NCBI RefSeq assembly: GCF_024281035.1
Contig: NZ_JAMXLH010000058.1
Span: 1 to 64,000 of the forward strand
Reading direction: 5' to 3'
Length of the DNA: 64,000 nucleotides
Origin: Paraburkholderia sp.
Lineage (GTDB): Bacteria; Pseudomonadota; Gammaproteobacteria; Burkholderiales; Burkholderiaceae
Part shown: in pieces, positions 50,262-59,265 of the stretch
Numbering within the stretch: position 1 is the stretch's first letter
Layout of the letters: each line of letters begins with the position of its first letter
Program-made: the position numbers and the translations under genes
The notes under the pieces: generated by a model
Database searches by the model: none
Told to the model about the DNA's origin: nothing
The model's input: only the letters and a program-made list of their open reading frames with translations

Positions 50262-50558
50262 ATGACTACCCTGATCGTGAGCTACCCGAGCACGGAAGGC
50301 GGGACGTTTGACCGCGAGTACTACCTTTCGACCCATGCTCCACTTGTGCGCTCTGCGTGGAGCGAGTTTGGCCTGCAATCAGCCGAGGTCCTGTTTCCAT
50401 CGCCAGCTCAGCAACCATTCGCATGCGTGGCGATACTGCGTTTCATCGATCAGGCCGCGATCAATATGGCCCTTTCGTCGGCCAAAACCGCTGAGATCAT
50501 TGGCGATGTGAAGAACTTCACCAATATCACGCCGACGATGTTCTGCGCGGACGACTGA
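50262..50558 (+). CDS. EthD-family dimeric alpha/beta-barrel protein
   Basis: 98-residue ferredoxin-like protein of the EthD family: MTTLIVSYPSTEGGTFDREYYLSTHAPLVRSAWSEFGLQSAEVLF. The FDxxYYxxTHxPLV element is the family signature. The terminal FTNITPTMFCADD resembles members known from catabolic operons, where they act as accessory or decarboxylase/cyclase-like proteins. It stands alone on the plus strand, 197 bp after the GMC gene. Exact activity unknown. Confidence 0.85.
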   Translation: MTTLIVSYPSTEGGTFDREYYLSTHAPLVRSAWSEFGLQSAEVLFPSPAQQPFACVAILRFIDQAAINMALSSAKTAEIIGDVKNFTNITPTMFCADD

Positions 50559-51028
50559 CTGCCTCGGTCAAGGCGTCGTTGGTAAATTGGCCGCACTTGC
50601 CGGTGTCGACGGATTCAGGCGGGCAGGGTGCATTCAGTTTCCGGCGCAACCGGCAGTCGATGCGTGAACAGACGGCGGCTTGCGCTAGTGCAAGCCGGGA
50701 TCCTTTAAACAGGAAAAAGAACTGCTTTCACAAAAAAAACAGTTATGTCAGCTACTGCGGTTGAACTAGCATGGGCGCAGAACAAGAAATTCGCGCGGAC
50801 CGCAGTATAAAGTCCTGACGCGTCAAAAGACTGCGCGTATCCGTGGCCATCGTTACGATCGCCGATGTCCGCAACGCGCCTGTCGACGGCCATGCGACGC
50901 TTCGGCAGTATCTGATTCATTCGTTATACGAAACGTCGAAAAAGCGATAAAGCTCGCCGGACAGAGGCAATTTCCGGTGTCCCGATCCCTGGTTGGGTGG
51001 GGGCATCTCCATATCGAGGAGAGACAAA
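50559..51028. other. Intergenic region before ald
   Basis: About 470 bp with no supported gene; a 61-codon frame at 50579-50764 has no family or ribosome site. A small perfect dyad TTCGT-TAT-ACGAA lies at 50920-50932, about 100 bp before ald, and could be an operator. AT-rich stretches around 50700-50760 may hold a promoter. Confidence 0.4.
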
Positions 51029-52144
51029 ATGCTGATTGGCGTTCCAAAGGAAATCAAGAATCACGAGTATCGCGTTGGGTTGATCCCGGCAAGCGTGCGT
51101 GAACTGACTGCGCGTGGACATCAGGTCATGGTGCAGACTTCGGCCGGCACGGCGATCGGTTTGTCCGACGATGCATATCGCGCCGCAGGGGCTGTGATGT
51201 GCGACGGTGCGGCGGAAATATTCGCTCGCGCGGACATGATCGTCAAAGTCAAGGAGCCCCAGCCGGTCGAGTGCAGCATGCTGCGTGCGGGGCAGATTCT
51301 GTACACCTACCTGCACCTCGCGCCCGATCCGGAGCAAACCGCCGCGCTGGTGAAATCGGGTGCCGTCTGTGTCGCATACGAAACCATTACGTCGGCGGGC
51401 GGCGGGTTGCCCTTGCTCGCGCCGATGAGCGAAGTGGCTGGCCGTATGGCCATTCAGGCCGGCGCCGCGCATCTGGAGAAGTCCAAAGGCGGTCAGGGCC
51501 TGCTGCTTGGCGGCGTGCCCGGCGTGGCGCCTGCCGACGTGGTCATCATCGGCGCCGGCGTAGTCGGGACCAACGCCTTGCAGATGGCGGTCGGCGTTGG
51601 CGCGAGGGTGACGGTGCTCGACAAGAACATCGACCGCTTGCGGCAGCTCGATCTTGTCTACGGCAACCGCATTCGCACCTTGTACTCGAATGCACAGGTC
51701 ATCGAGGAGAATGTGGCGAACGCGGATCTCGTGATTGGCGGCGTGCTGATTCCCGGCGCCGCTGCGCCCAAACTGGTTACACGCAGCATGATCGGACAGA
51801 TGAAGGCAGGTTCGGTCGTGGTCGATGTGGCGATCGACCAGGGGGGCTGCTTCGAGACGTCGCACGCAACGACCCATGCCGAGCCCACGTACCTCGTCGA
51901 CGGCGTAGTCCACTACTGCGTGGCCAACATGCCCGGTGCCGTCGCGCGAACCTCAACCTTTGCGCTGAACAATGCAACCATTGGTCACGCGATCGCCCTG
52001 GCTGACAAGGGATGGAAGAAAGCACTGGGAGACGACGTGCATCTGAGTCATGGATTGAACGTCTGCGAGGGCAAGGTGACCTACGAAGCGGTGGCGAAAG
52101 ATCTTGGCTACCAGTATGTACCGGTGAGCGAGGTGCTCGGCTGA
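51029..52144 (+). CDS. ald: Alanine dehydrogenase
   Basis: 371-residue NAD-dependent L-alanine dehydrogenase: alanine + NAD+ + water to pyruvate + ammonium + NADH. The catalytic residues are at the known positions: R15 (YRVGLIP), K75 (KVKEPQ) and H96 (YTYLHLAPD). The Rossmann motif is VIIGAGVVGTNALQMAVGVGARVTVLD, and DVAIDQGGCFETSHATTHAEPTY is the family block with the active-site Asp. ATG 51029 has GAGGAGAG upstream. Single gene with its own terminator. In this setting it could recycle alanine formed by the pyruvate-dependent class III aminotransferase at 27.7 kb. Confidence 0.96.
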   Translation: MLIGVPKEIKNHEYRVGLIPASVRELTARGHQVMVQTSAGTAIGLSDDAYRAAGAVMCDGAAEIFARADMIVKVKEPQPVECSMLRAGQILYTYLHLAPDPEQTAALVKSGAVCVAYETITSAGGGLPLLAPMSEVAGRMAIQAGAAHLEKSKGGQGLLLGGVPGVAPADVVIIGAGVVGTNALQMAVGVGARVTVLDKNIDRLRQLDLVYGNRIRTLYSNAQVIEENVANADLVIGGVLIPGAAAPKLVTRSMIGQMKAGSVVVDVAIDQGGCFETSHATTHAEPTYLVDGVVHYCVANMPGAVARTSTFALNNATIGHAIALADKGWKKALGDDVHLSHGLNVCEGKVTYEAVAKDLGYQYVPVSEVLG

Positions 52145-52225
52145 CGGGTGCGAATCGCATCTGGTTCACCGACTTCCTGTAGCTGAAGCGCACCGCGGCA
52201 GGCGTGATCCTGTCGATGATCTGCG

Positions 52226-52268
52226 GCCAGCATGTGCCTTTGACGGAGGGCGCATGCTGGCTTTTTTT
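52226..52268 (+). terminator. Rho-independent terminator of ald
   Basis: GCCAGCATGTGCC (52226-52238) pairs with GGCGCATGCTGGC (52249-52261) with one mismatch, followed by seven T. It also separates ald from the converging ligase gene. Confidence 0.93.
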
Positions 52269-52336
52269 CTGGTGCTCCGGTGCGCCTGAATGATCTGTAA
52301 ACCACGCGTATACAAGCCATGTCGCCGATAACGGAT

Positions 52337-53896
52337 TCACTGCCCGGCCAGGCTCCAGCGCCAGGTCCTGGCGTTCGCGTTATCTTCCGGCCCGGATCGG
52401 GCCAGGAGGTCGCGCAACGCAGTCTTGACCACTTTACCGGTGCTGTTCTTCGGCAATGCTTCGACGAACAGGTAGGCTCTCGGACGCTTGAAGCGGGCAA
52501 TGCGGTCGAGGCACCATTGGTCAAGCTCCGGCGTGGTCAATTGAGCCCCCGCCATCGGCACCACGATGGCGACCACTTCTTCTCCCCACTCAGGATGACT
52601 GCGCCCGAGCACGGAAACCTCGCTCACCGCGGGATGCGCAAGCAGCACATCTTCCACCTCACGGGGATAGACATTGGAGCCTCCGCTGATGATCACGTCC
52701 TTGCTGCGGTCTTTTAGTATGAGCCGGCCGTGCTCGTCCAGGCACCCGACATCGCCGGTGTGCAGCCAGCCGTTGCGAAGCGTCGCGGCACTGGCGGGCG
52801 CGTTGTTCCAGTAACCTTGCATGACGGCGGGGCCGCGCACGAGCACCTCGCCGATTTCGCCCGGCGGCACAGGGCGGTCTTCGGCATCGGCAATTCGAAC
52901 TTCGACGCCGGGCAGGGGGCGTCCGACCGACGACAGCGCTCCCAGGTCGCCGTCGGCATGCGCGGCCGCGATCTCCGCAGGCGACTGTGCGGTGATGGTC
53001 ATGGGGCTTTCGCCTTGGCCATAGATCTGGGCGATCCTCGAACCGAGACAGTCGAGTGCGGCGATCTCGTCTTCGAGGTAGAGCGGCGCGCCGCCGCAGA
53101 CGACGACCTCGAGACTGGACAGATCAGCCCCGGTTCGCCGCACATGGTCGACCAGGCGGTTAAGGATGGTCGGCGCGGCAAAAAAGCCCGGATGCCTGTG
53201 CGCCGCGATGAGACCGGCCAGCTCGGCTGCGTCGAAGCCGCCCGAGAGCGGAATGACCTGGCTTGCACCGCCAGCGAGGTAAGGGATGACATAGAGTCCC
53301 GAGCCATGGGACATCGGCGCCACGTGGATCAGGCTGTCGCCCGGCGTGATGCGGGCGACAGCGCCGGAATACGCCCGCGACATGGCGGCCAGGTTGCCGT
53401 GCGAGAGCATGACGCCTTTAGGCTTGCCCGTCGTTCCACTGGTGTAAAAGAGCCATGCCATGGCATCGCCGTCGACGGTGGCCAACGGCATGCCCGGCGT
53501 CGCAAACAGGCTGCGGTATTCCGTTGAGCCAACAACAATGGTCAGGGTGTCGGGGACGTTCTGGTCGCCGGTGACGAAACAGACGCGGGCGCCGCTATCC
53601 GCCACGATGTGGCGGATTTCGCTCTCGTGCAGCTTTGCATTGACCGGCACGGCGCAGAGACCGGCGTGCCAGATTGCGTACAGCAGTTCGACGTATTGAG
53701 GGCAGTTCTTCATGACCAGCGCAACCCGGTCGCCGGCATTGAGCCCGAGTTGCTCGCGCAGGCCGTGGGCGCCACGTGCGGTGCGGTCGGCGAGTTCGGC
53801 GAAGGTGGCGAACGCGTCGGCGCCGTGAAAGATTGCAACCCGGTCGGGGCTGGCCTTGGCCGCGAGAACGAGCGTGTGTGCGAGGTTGGGGTTCAT
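52337..53896 (-). CDS. Acyl-CoA synthetase (AMP-forming, class I ligase)
   Basis: 519-residue AMP-dependent CoA ligase. The adenylation motif AWLFYTSGTTGKPKGVMLSHGN, IYGQGESPMTIT (A5), GWLHTGDVGCLDEHGRLILKDRSKDVIISGGSNVYPREVEDVL (A7-A8), and terminal lysine in LPKNSTGKVVKTALRDLL are intact. Typical of the fatty acid/feruloyl-CoA synthetase group, not of the acetoacetyl-CoA synthetase family. Start chosen at ATG 53896 (MNPNLAHTLVLAAKASPDRVAIFHG); the ribosome site is weak. Downstream of acxC on the same strand (136 bp, with a hairpin between), so it may activate acetoacetate or another acid from the ketone pathway. Confidence 0.85.
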   Translation of the reverse strand: MNPNLAHTLVLAAKASPDRVAIFHGADAFATFAELADRTARGAHGLREQLGLNAGDRVALVMKNCPQYVELLYAIWHAGLCAVPVNAKLHESEIRHIVADSGARVCFVTGDQNVPDTLTIVVGSTEYRSLFATPGMPLATVDGDAMAWLFYTSGTTGKPKGVMLSHGNLAAMSRAYSGAVARITPGDSLIHVAPMSHGSGLYVIPYLAGGASQVIPLSGGFDAAELAGLIAAHRHPGFFAAPTILNRLVDHVRRTGADLSSLEVVVCGGAPLYLEDEIAALDCLGSRIAQIYGQGESPMTITAQSPAEIAAAHADGDLGALSSVGRPLPGVEVRIADAEDRPVPPGEIGEVLVRGPAVMQGYWNNAPASAATLRNGWLHTGDVGCLDEHGRLILKDRSKDVIISGGSNVYPREVEDVLLAHPAVSEVSVLGRSHPEWGEEVVAIVVPMAGAQLTTPELDQWCLDRIARFKRPRAYLFVEALPKNSTGKVVKTALRDLLARSGPEDNANARTWRWSLAGQ

Positions 53897-53994
53897 GTCC
53901 GGTCTTGTTTCGTGCGAGGAGCGTTCGGTGCACGCGGGCGGCAACATGCGGGCAAGCGTCGAGGTGCGCAAATCGCCGACGTCTTCGTCGCAAC

Positions 53995-54019
53995 AGGGGG
54001 CAGGCAACGCCCGCCCCCT
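53995..54019 (-). repeat. GC-rich hairpin between acxC and the ligase gene
   Basis: AGGGGGC and GCCCCCT arms with an 11-nt loop, just after the acxC stop on the minus strand. No T-tract follows. Likely reduces read-through or protects the acxABC mRNA 3' end. Confidence 0.45.
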
Positions 54020-54032
54020 CGCGCACGCGGCG

Positions 54033-54542
54033 CTAGTCCGCGGCCCGCTCCGGCACCGGCAGATTGACCCATTCCTTGTAGAACGCATCGATGTCCGGCT
54101 CGAAGTCATGAATCACCGGATACCACGGCGTCGGCGCCTCGACGTCGTGCATGACGCCGCACTGCGGGCAATAGTACTCACGATACACCTGCCACTGGGT
54201 GTCCGGGGCCATCAGCTTCGGATAGACCTCGGTCATGGACTCTTCCGTGTCGCGCACGTAGATGGCGGCATGCAGCTTCCAGTTCTCACGGTAGTCGCAG
54301 AAGGCGTGTCCGCAATCGCACTGCGTTACCCACTGCTTCGTTTTGGCCGACTGCACGATGTACAGATGCGGCCCGAGCGGCAGCACGATGCGGTCTGGAA
54401 AGCCGACCTTGGCCTGCAGCGCCGCGAGGTACTGCTCGAAGCGGCTGTCGTCCTTGGGCATCGACAGCATGCGGAAGGTGGTTTCCCAGTCCAGCGTGCC
54501 TTCGACGAGGTGGGCGACCTGTTCGTTGGTGTAGGTAGACAT
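54033..54542 (-). CDS. acxC: Acetone carboxylase gamma subunit
   Basis: 169-residue small subunit, the family length. It begins MSTYTNEQVAHLVEGTLDWETTFRMLSMPKDDSRF and carries the zinc-type cysteines CDCGHAFCDYRENWKLHA and YYCPQCGVMHDVEAPTPWYPVIHDFEPDIDAFY. Acetone carboxylase converts acetone and bicarbonate to acetoacetate with ATP hydrolysis to AMP and two phosphates, using Mn (or Fe). The frame is open upstream to 54809, but ATG 54542 lies 23 bp after the acxB stop and gives the family N terminus. Distant relative of the subunit at 31460, which lacks this N-terminal part. Confidence 0.93.
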   Translation of the reverse strand: MSTYTNEQVAHLVEGTLDWETTFRMLSMPKDDSRFEQYLAALQAKVGFPDRIVLPLGPHLYIVQSAKTKQWVTQCDCGHAFCDYRENWKLHAAIYVRDTEESMTEVYPKLMAPDTQWQVYREYYCPQCGVMHDVEAPTPWYPVIHDFEPDIDAFYKEWVNLPVPERAAD

Positions 54543-54565
54543 GTTTCGATTCCTCGATTCGGTGA

Positions 54566-56890
54566 TTACTCTTCGACCTGGACGACGGTGGTGACGTCGG
54601 GCAGAAGCGACAGGTCCATGCGGTGTTTCGAGCCATACGACGGCACGCCGAGTTCTTCCTCCAGCAGTTGCCAGTCGTCGGGCAAGCTCCAGAACGCCTT
54701 GAACTCGCGGGTGAATTTTTCGGACAGCGCGAAGCTCGTGGCGAACATGTGCTGCACCGGGAGGGCGGCATGCTTGCTCAGGATGCGTTCGCGTTCCTCT
54801 TTCATCCATTCGCGCGTCGGCAGCGAGCGGGCGAGGCGCTCCACGCGCATCTTGCCGCGGCGGTCCGCAGTCTTCGCGGCATCCACGGTGAACACGCCTT
54901 TCTCATCCTGTTCGAAGACGGCGCCATAGACCTTTTGCGCGTATTCCGGCAGCAGGAATTTCTGGTTGAGATCCGCCTCGATGGCCTTGGGATCGCGGTC
55001 GATCGGGTCGCCGAAGCCGGGGCCGCCGCGCAGATAGTTGAGGTAGAGGTCGTGATTGGCATAGCAGTCCTCAGTGGTGATGCACTGCTTGTCGCGCTTG
55101 ATCTGCGCAGTGGCGTCTATGTGGCGCTCGTAATCGGGGTTGCCCGGATCGACGTCGCCGCCGAGCGGCAGGGAATCGCCGATCGCGATGCGCTCGGCGA
55201 GCCCCGTCTGGTGCGCCTCGAAGCGATAGCCGGTCGCGGACGGGTAGCCGCCCATCAGGCCCCAGTCGCTGTTCATGAAGCCGTTGCCCATGAAGAACAT
55301 GGTCCAGTCCTGCGCGTTCCAGACCATGCGCAGCGTCTCGAAGCCGCAGCCGCCGCGGTATTTGCCGTAGCCGCCGGAGTTGGACTTGACGTTGCGGCCG
55401 AGGTAGAGCAGCGGCTCGGCCATCTCCCAGATTTCGATGTCGCCCATGTCGCCTTCCGGATTCCAGATCGCGGCGGCGTGGTTGAGGCCGTCCTTGATCG
55501 CGCAGGCGCCGGTACCGCAGGAGCTGGCCTCGAAGCTGTTGACCGCGTGGATCTCGCCGTCCTGGTTGATGCCGCCGCCTTGCAGCCAGTTCGACGTGTT
55601 GGCGTTGCCCGCGTTGACTTCTTCGAGGTAGCCGCGGCTGAAGTACGCCTGCGAGAGGCCGCGCCACAGCGCCGCCCAGCCGGAGACGAGGAAGTGCCAG
55701 GCATAGGCGTGGCCCGTGCGGCGATCGTCAGGGTTGCACCAGGTGCCCTTGGGAAGACGGAACTCGGTGGCGTAGTAGGCGCCGTCGTTGATGCGCTGCG
55801 TCGGCACGAGGGTCTGCGACATCATCACCCAGATGCCGGATGTGAAGGCCACCTGGTGCGCATTGAACGTGTGCCAGCCCCAGCGGCTCGCACCCTCGAA
55901 GTCGAGACGCCATTTGCCGTCCGGGCGGATGGTCATCTCGCACGGCGAGTGCATGATCGAGTCGAGCTTGGCGAAGGCGTTCGAGACCTGCACGTCCGGG
56001 TGCTTGTAGGGCACGTCGACGAAGGAGACCTTGCGATACTTGCCCGGCATGGTCATGGCCTTGATGCGGCTGACGAGGCCGCGGCGTCCCTCTTCGATGA
56101 CTTCGAACGCGAACTTCTCGTAAGCCTCGATGCCGTCGGCGCGGATCACGTCCTCCACGAGTTCGCGGATCATGTGGCAGCCGGCGATGCGGGTCTTTTC
56201 GTCGAGAATCCAGTACTTCGGCGTGCGAACGGAACGCTGCGACTCGTGCAGCCAGTCGCGCAGCGGTTCGTCGTTCACGCCGGTCTTGCGGCAGGTGATC
56301 ATGTAGCCGTCGCCGAAGCGCTGGGTCTGTCCGGTGGACATCGAGCCCGGCGTCACCGAGCCCGTGTCGATGACGTGCGTGACCCCGCCGACCCAGCCGA
56401 TCAACCGGTCTTCCCAGAAAATCGGCACGATGGTGGCGATGTCGCAGGGGTGAACGTTGCCGATGGCGCAGTCGTTGGTCGTGAACATGTCGCCGGGGTT
56501 GATGCCGGGGTTGGCTTCCCAGTTGTTCTCGATCATGTACTTGATCGCCGCGCCCATCGTGCCGACGTGGATGATGATCCCCGTCGACGTGAGCACGCAG
56601 TCGCCCGCGGCGTTGTACAGCGTGAAGCAGAGTTCGCCCTCCTGCTCGACGATCGGGCTCGCGGCGATCTTCTTGGCGGTTTCGCGGGCATGCACGAGGC
56701 CGCCGCGCAGCTTCGAGAACAGCTTTTCGTAGCCGATCGGGTCGCTGTCGCGGAATGCCAGTTTGTCGAGGCCGTTGTAGTGTCCGGTGGCCTTCGTGCG
56801 CTCGATGATGCCGTCGCGATACTGCTTGAGCGTCTGGCCCGTCTTCAGCAGGTCGGCAAGACCGAGCTCCTTGTTGCTCAATACGTTCAT
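54566..56890 (-). CDS. acxB: Acetone carboxylase alpha subunit (hydantoinase B family)
   Basis: 774-residue large subunit, equal to the usual AcxB length. Landmarks: TKATGHYNGLDKLAFRDSDPIGYEKLFSKLRGGLVHARETAKKIAASPIVEQEGELCFTLYNAAGDCVLTSTG when read along the N-terminal part, FTTNDCAIGNVHPCDIATIVPIF with metal ligands DC..NVHPCD, HVIDTGSVTPGSMSTGQTQRFGDG, and YGKYRGGCGFETLRMVWN. It begins 11 bp after acxA. Works with AcxA and AcxC as a heterohexamer; this subunit contains the metal site where acetone is carboxylated. Confidence 0.94.
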   Translation of the reverse strand: MNVLSNKELGLADLLKTGQTLKQYRDGIIERTKATGHYNGLDKLAFRDSDPIGYEKLFSKLRGGLVHARETAKKIAASPIVEQEGELCFTLYNAAGDCVLTSTGIIIHVGTMGAAIKYMIENNWEANPGINPGDMFTTNDCAIGNVHPCDIATIVPIFWEDRLIGWVGGVTHVIDTGSVTPGSMSTGQTQRFGDGYMITCRKTGVNDEPLRDWLHESQRSVRTPKYWILDEKTRIAGCHMIRELVEDVIRADGIEAYEKFAFEVIEEGRRGLVSRIKAMTMPGKYRKVSFVDVPYKHPDVQVSNAFAKLDSIMHSPCEMTIRPDGKWRLDFEGASRWGWHTFNAHQVAFTSGIWVMMSQTLVPTQRINDGAYYATEFRLPKGTWCNPDDRRTGHAYAWHFLVSGWAALWRGLSQAYFSRGYLEEVNAGNANTSNWLQGGGINQDGEIHAVNSFEASSCGTGACAIKDGLNHAAAIWNPEGDMGDIEIWEMAEPLLYLGRNVKSNSGGYGKYRGGCGFETLRMVWNAQDWTMFFMGNGFMNSDWGLMGGYPSATGYRFEAHQTGLAERIAIGDSLPLGGDVDPGNPDYERHIDATAQIKRDKQCITTEDCYANHDLYLNYLRGGPGFGDPIDRDPKAIEADLNQKFLLPEYAQKVYGAVFEQDEKGVFTVDAAKTADRRGKMRVERLARSLPTREWMKEERERILSKHAALPVQHMFATSFALSEKFTREFKAFWSLPDDWQLLEEELGVPSYGSKHRMDLSLLPDVTTVVQVEE

Positions 56891-56901
56891 GGCTTGTCTC
56901 C

Positions 56902-59046
56902 TTACTTCGCTTCTTTAAGGTGGAACAGGCGGTGCTTGTCGACCGTCGTCTCGAAACCGTCCGGCACCACGAAGGTCGTGGCGTCCGATTCGATGATGGC
57001 GGGGCCGACGATGTGGTTGCCTGCCTTCAGCGCCTCCATCTTCCAGAGCGCGGCATCGACCCACCGCTTGTGGCGATAGAAAGGACGGGTGCCGAGGAAG
57101 GCCTCCTTCGGCGGCGTCGGACCGGCGTCCGGATCTTCGGGCAGCACCGGCTTCTGGGTCACGACGGTGCCGCGCAGGATCGCGCCGGTGATCGAGAAGC
57201 CCAGTTCCGGCGAGCGGGCGGAGCTGGCATAAACCCGGCCGTAGGTGTTCTCGAACGCCTCGACGATCTGGTCCCAGTCGGCGGCGCTGGCGGCGCGGGT
57301 GACCGGCGAGACGATTTCGAGGTCGTTGAGCTGACCCATGTACTGCATCTTGTAGCCCGGGATCAGCAGCACGTCTTCGGCCTTGTAGCCGTTGAGGACG
57401 AACTCGTCGATGACCTTGACGGCCAGTTCGCCCCACGCTTCCTGCAGGGTCTTGCAGGCGGTTTCCTTGTCCGCGGCCGGAGCGTGCTGGGCGACGCCGA
57501 GATCCACCGACTTGTCGTAGCGGTACTCGAAGTCGGCGCAGGCGCAGCCGAAGGCCGAGAAACCGGCTGCCCAGGCGGGCACGACGACGTCCTTGAAGCC
57601 GACGCCCCCGGTATAGCCGTAGGTGTGAACCGGGCCCGCGCCGCCGTATGAAAAGCAGGTGAACTCGGCCGGGTTGTAGCCTTTGGCGCTGATGTTGGCG
57701 CGCAGGTACTCGGACAGCGTCAGGTCGAGCAGTTCGATGACGCCCGCTGCGGCATCCTCGACGGACAGGCCGAGCGGATCGGCGATCTGCGCCTTGATGT
57801 GCTGGCGCGCGCGTTCGACGTCGAGCTTGATCGCGCCGCCGAGGAAGTTCTGCGGGTTCAGATAGCCGAGCACGACGTGGCAATCGGACACGGAAACCGT
57901 GTCGAGGCCGCTCTCCGGCCAGCAGGTGCCCACGCGGTAGCCCGCGCTGTCCGGGCCCAGCTTGATCGATTTGCTGTAGGGGTCGAGGCGGACGAAGCTG
58001 CCGGCGCCGGCGCCGACGGAATCCATCGCCACGAGCGGCAGCGAGAGCACGAGGCGGGCCATGTCGGGATCGGACTTGATCGCGAAGTTGCCCTTCGTGA
58101 TCAGGGCCACGTCGAAGCTCGTGCCGCCGATGTCGGAGCAGGCGATGTTCTCGTCGCCGAGCGCCTCGCCCAGCAGCTTCGAGCCGATCACGCCGCCGAT
58201 CGGGCCGGAGACGATGGTGCGCGCCAGCTCCTTGGCTTTCCAGCTGATCGTGCCGCCGTGCGTCGCCATCACGCGCAGGTCGAACCTTGCGCCGTGTTTC
58301 TTGAAGCGGTCGCTGACCTTTTTCAGCGTCTGACGCGAGGGCTCGGCGCCGTAGGCTTCGAGGATGGTGGTGTTCATGCGGTGGCTTTCCTTGCGCGACG
58401 GGTAGTAGTCGACCGACGCGAAAACGGGGATGTCCACCTTCAGCTTCTTCAGTTCGTCCTTGACGACGTCGCGGGCGCGCAGCTCGCTCGCCTCGTTCTT
58501 GTGCGATTGCAGCAGGCAGATGACGATCGCCTGGGAGCCGGCCTCCACCAGTTCGCGCGTGACCGCGCGCACCTCGTCTTCGCGCAGCGGGATGACGACC
58601 TTGCCCTGCACGTCGGTGCGCTCGGTGACGCCGCGCGTGCGCGAGACCGGCACGAGGGGTTCGTCGTAACGGTGCGTATTGAGGTGAATGCGGTCTTCGA
58701 GGGCGTAGCCGAGATAGCTTTGCAGCGCGCGGCCCATCGAATGGATCTGCTCGAAGCCGCGATTGCAGATCAGGCCGACGTCGAGGCCCTTGCGCATCAG
58801 GATGCGGTTGAGCATGGCGGTGCCGGAATAGACGCAGGTCGCCAGTTCGGGGTAGACGTCGTCGACGGTCCGGCCCCAGTGGGTGAGGGCGTCCTGCGAC
58901 GAGTTGAAGATGGCGAGCGATTCGTCGCCGGGATTGCTCTGCGCCTTGCCGACCACGAAACGGCCGTCCGAGCGGACGAAGAAGGTGTCGGTCATCGTGC
59001 CGCCGGCATCGATGCCCATCACCTGTACGGTGGATTGCTGCTGCAT
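56902..59046 (-). CDS. acxA: Acetone carboxylase beta subunit (hydantoinase A family)
   Basis: 714-residue nucleotide-binding subunit. VMGIDAGGTMTDTFFV is the phosphate loop near the N terminus; then YSGTAMLNRILMRKGLDVGLICNRGFEQIHSMGRALQSYLGYALEDRIH-type AcxA-specific sequence, VSGPIGGVIGSKLLG, CSDIGGTSFDVALI, and VGAGAGSFVRLDPYSKSIKLGPDSAGYRVG. Start set at ATG 59046 (MQQQSTVQVMG) with GGAGG 4 nt upstream. The longer frame to 59097 would place the start before the predicted transcription start of the sigma-54 promoter at 59101-59116. First gene of acxABC, divergent from acxR. Confidence 0.94.
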   Translation of the reverse strand: MQQQSTVQVMGIDAGGTMTDTFFVRSDGRFVVGKAQSNPGDESLAIFNSSQDALTHWGRTVDDVYPELATCVYSGTAMLNRILMRKGLDVGLICNRGFEQIHSMGRALQSYLGYALEDRIHLNTHRYDEPLVPVSRTRGVTERTDVQGKVVIPLREDEVRAVTRELVEAGSQAIVICLLQSHKNEASELRARDVVKDELKKLKVDIPVFASVDYYPSRKESHRMNTTILEAYGAEPSRQTLKKVSDRFKKHGARFDLRVMATHGGTISWKAKELARTIVSGPIGGVIGSKLLGEALGDENIACSDIGGTSFDVALITKGNFAIKSDPDMARLVLSLPLVAMDSVGAGAGSFVRLDPYSKSIKLGPDSAGYRVGTCWPESGLDTVSVSDCHVVLGYLNPQNFLGGAIKLDVERARQHIKAQIADPLGLSVEDAAAGVIELLDLTLSEYLRANISAKGYNPAEFTCFSYGGAGPVHTYGYTGGVGFKDVVVPAWAAGFSAFGCACADFEYRYDKSVDLGVAQHAPAADKETACKTLQEAWGELAVKVIDEFVLNGYKAEDVLLIPGYKMQYMGQLNDLEIVSPVTRAASAADWDQIVEAFENTYGRVYASSARSPELGFSITGAILRGTVVTQKPVLPEDPDAGPTPPKEAFLGTRPFYRHKRWVDAALWKMEALKAGNHIVGPAIIESDATTFVVPDGFETTVDKHRLFHLKEAK

Positions 59047-59100
59047 ATTGCCTCCTGTCATTGCTCTGGTCATGGTGGGGTGTCCCACGTCTGACATAGG

Positions 59101-59116
59101 GCAATGGGCATGCCAG
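59101..59116 (-). promoter_or_regulatory. Sigma-54 promoter of acxABC
   Basis: On the minus strand CTGGCATGCCCATTGC: -24 element CTGGCATG, 4-nt spacer, -12 element TTGC, matching the sigma-54 consensus spacing exactly. Predicted transcription start near 59089, about 43 nt before the acxA ATG. Fits control by the divergent sigma-54 activator. Confidence 0.8.
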
Positions 59117-59242
59117 GACGGGCCGGCGCTGGCGGGAGGACTTGATACGCGATTCGAATCAACGGGTTAGGGGGCAGTCCTGGACGCGCCGCCGGTCGCG
59201 CGCGGTTCGCCGTCGCCGTCCGGATTCCAGACGCTCACGCGC

Positions 59243-59265
59243 ACGTGTCCGGAAACCGGACACGT
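59243..59265. promoter_or_regulatory. Upstream activator site for AcxR
   Basis: Perfect 10-bp inverted repeat: ACGTGTCCGG, spacer AAA, CCGGACACGT. It lies about 130 bp upstream of the -24 element, the normal place for an enhancer of an NtrC-type activator with a Fis-like HTH. A second, smaller dyad TTGCCCC-T-GGGGCAA is at 59320-59334. Confidence 0.65.

Noticed and set aside
50920..50932. TTCGT-TAT-ACGAA as a recombination site (lox-like)
   Set aside because: Only 5-bp arms, single occurrence, and no recombinase gene in the window; at most a small operator.
56915..59104. 729-codon frame on the minus strand in another register over acxA
   Set aside because: Arg-rich shadow of acxA without recognisable domain; acxA itself keeps all motifs.
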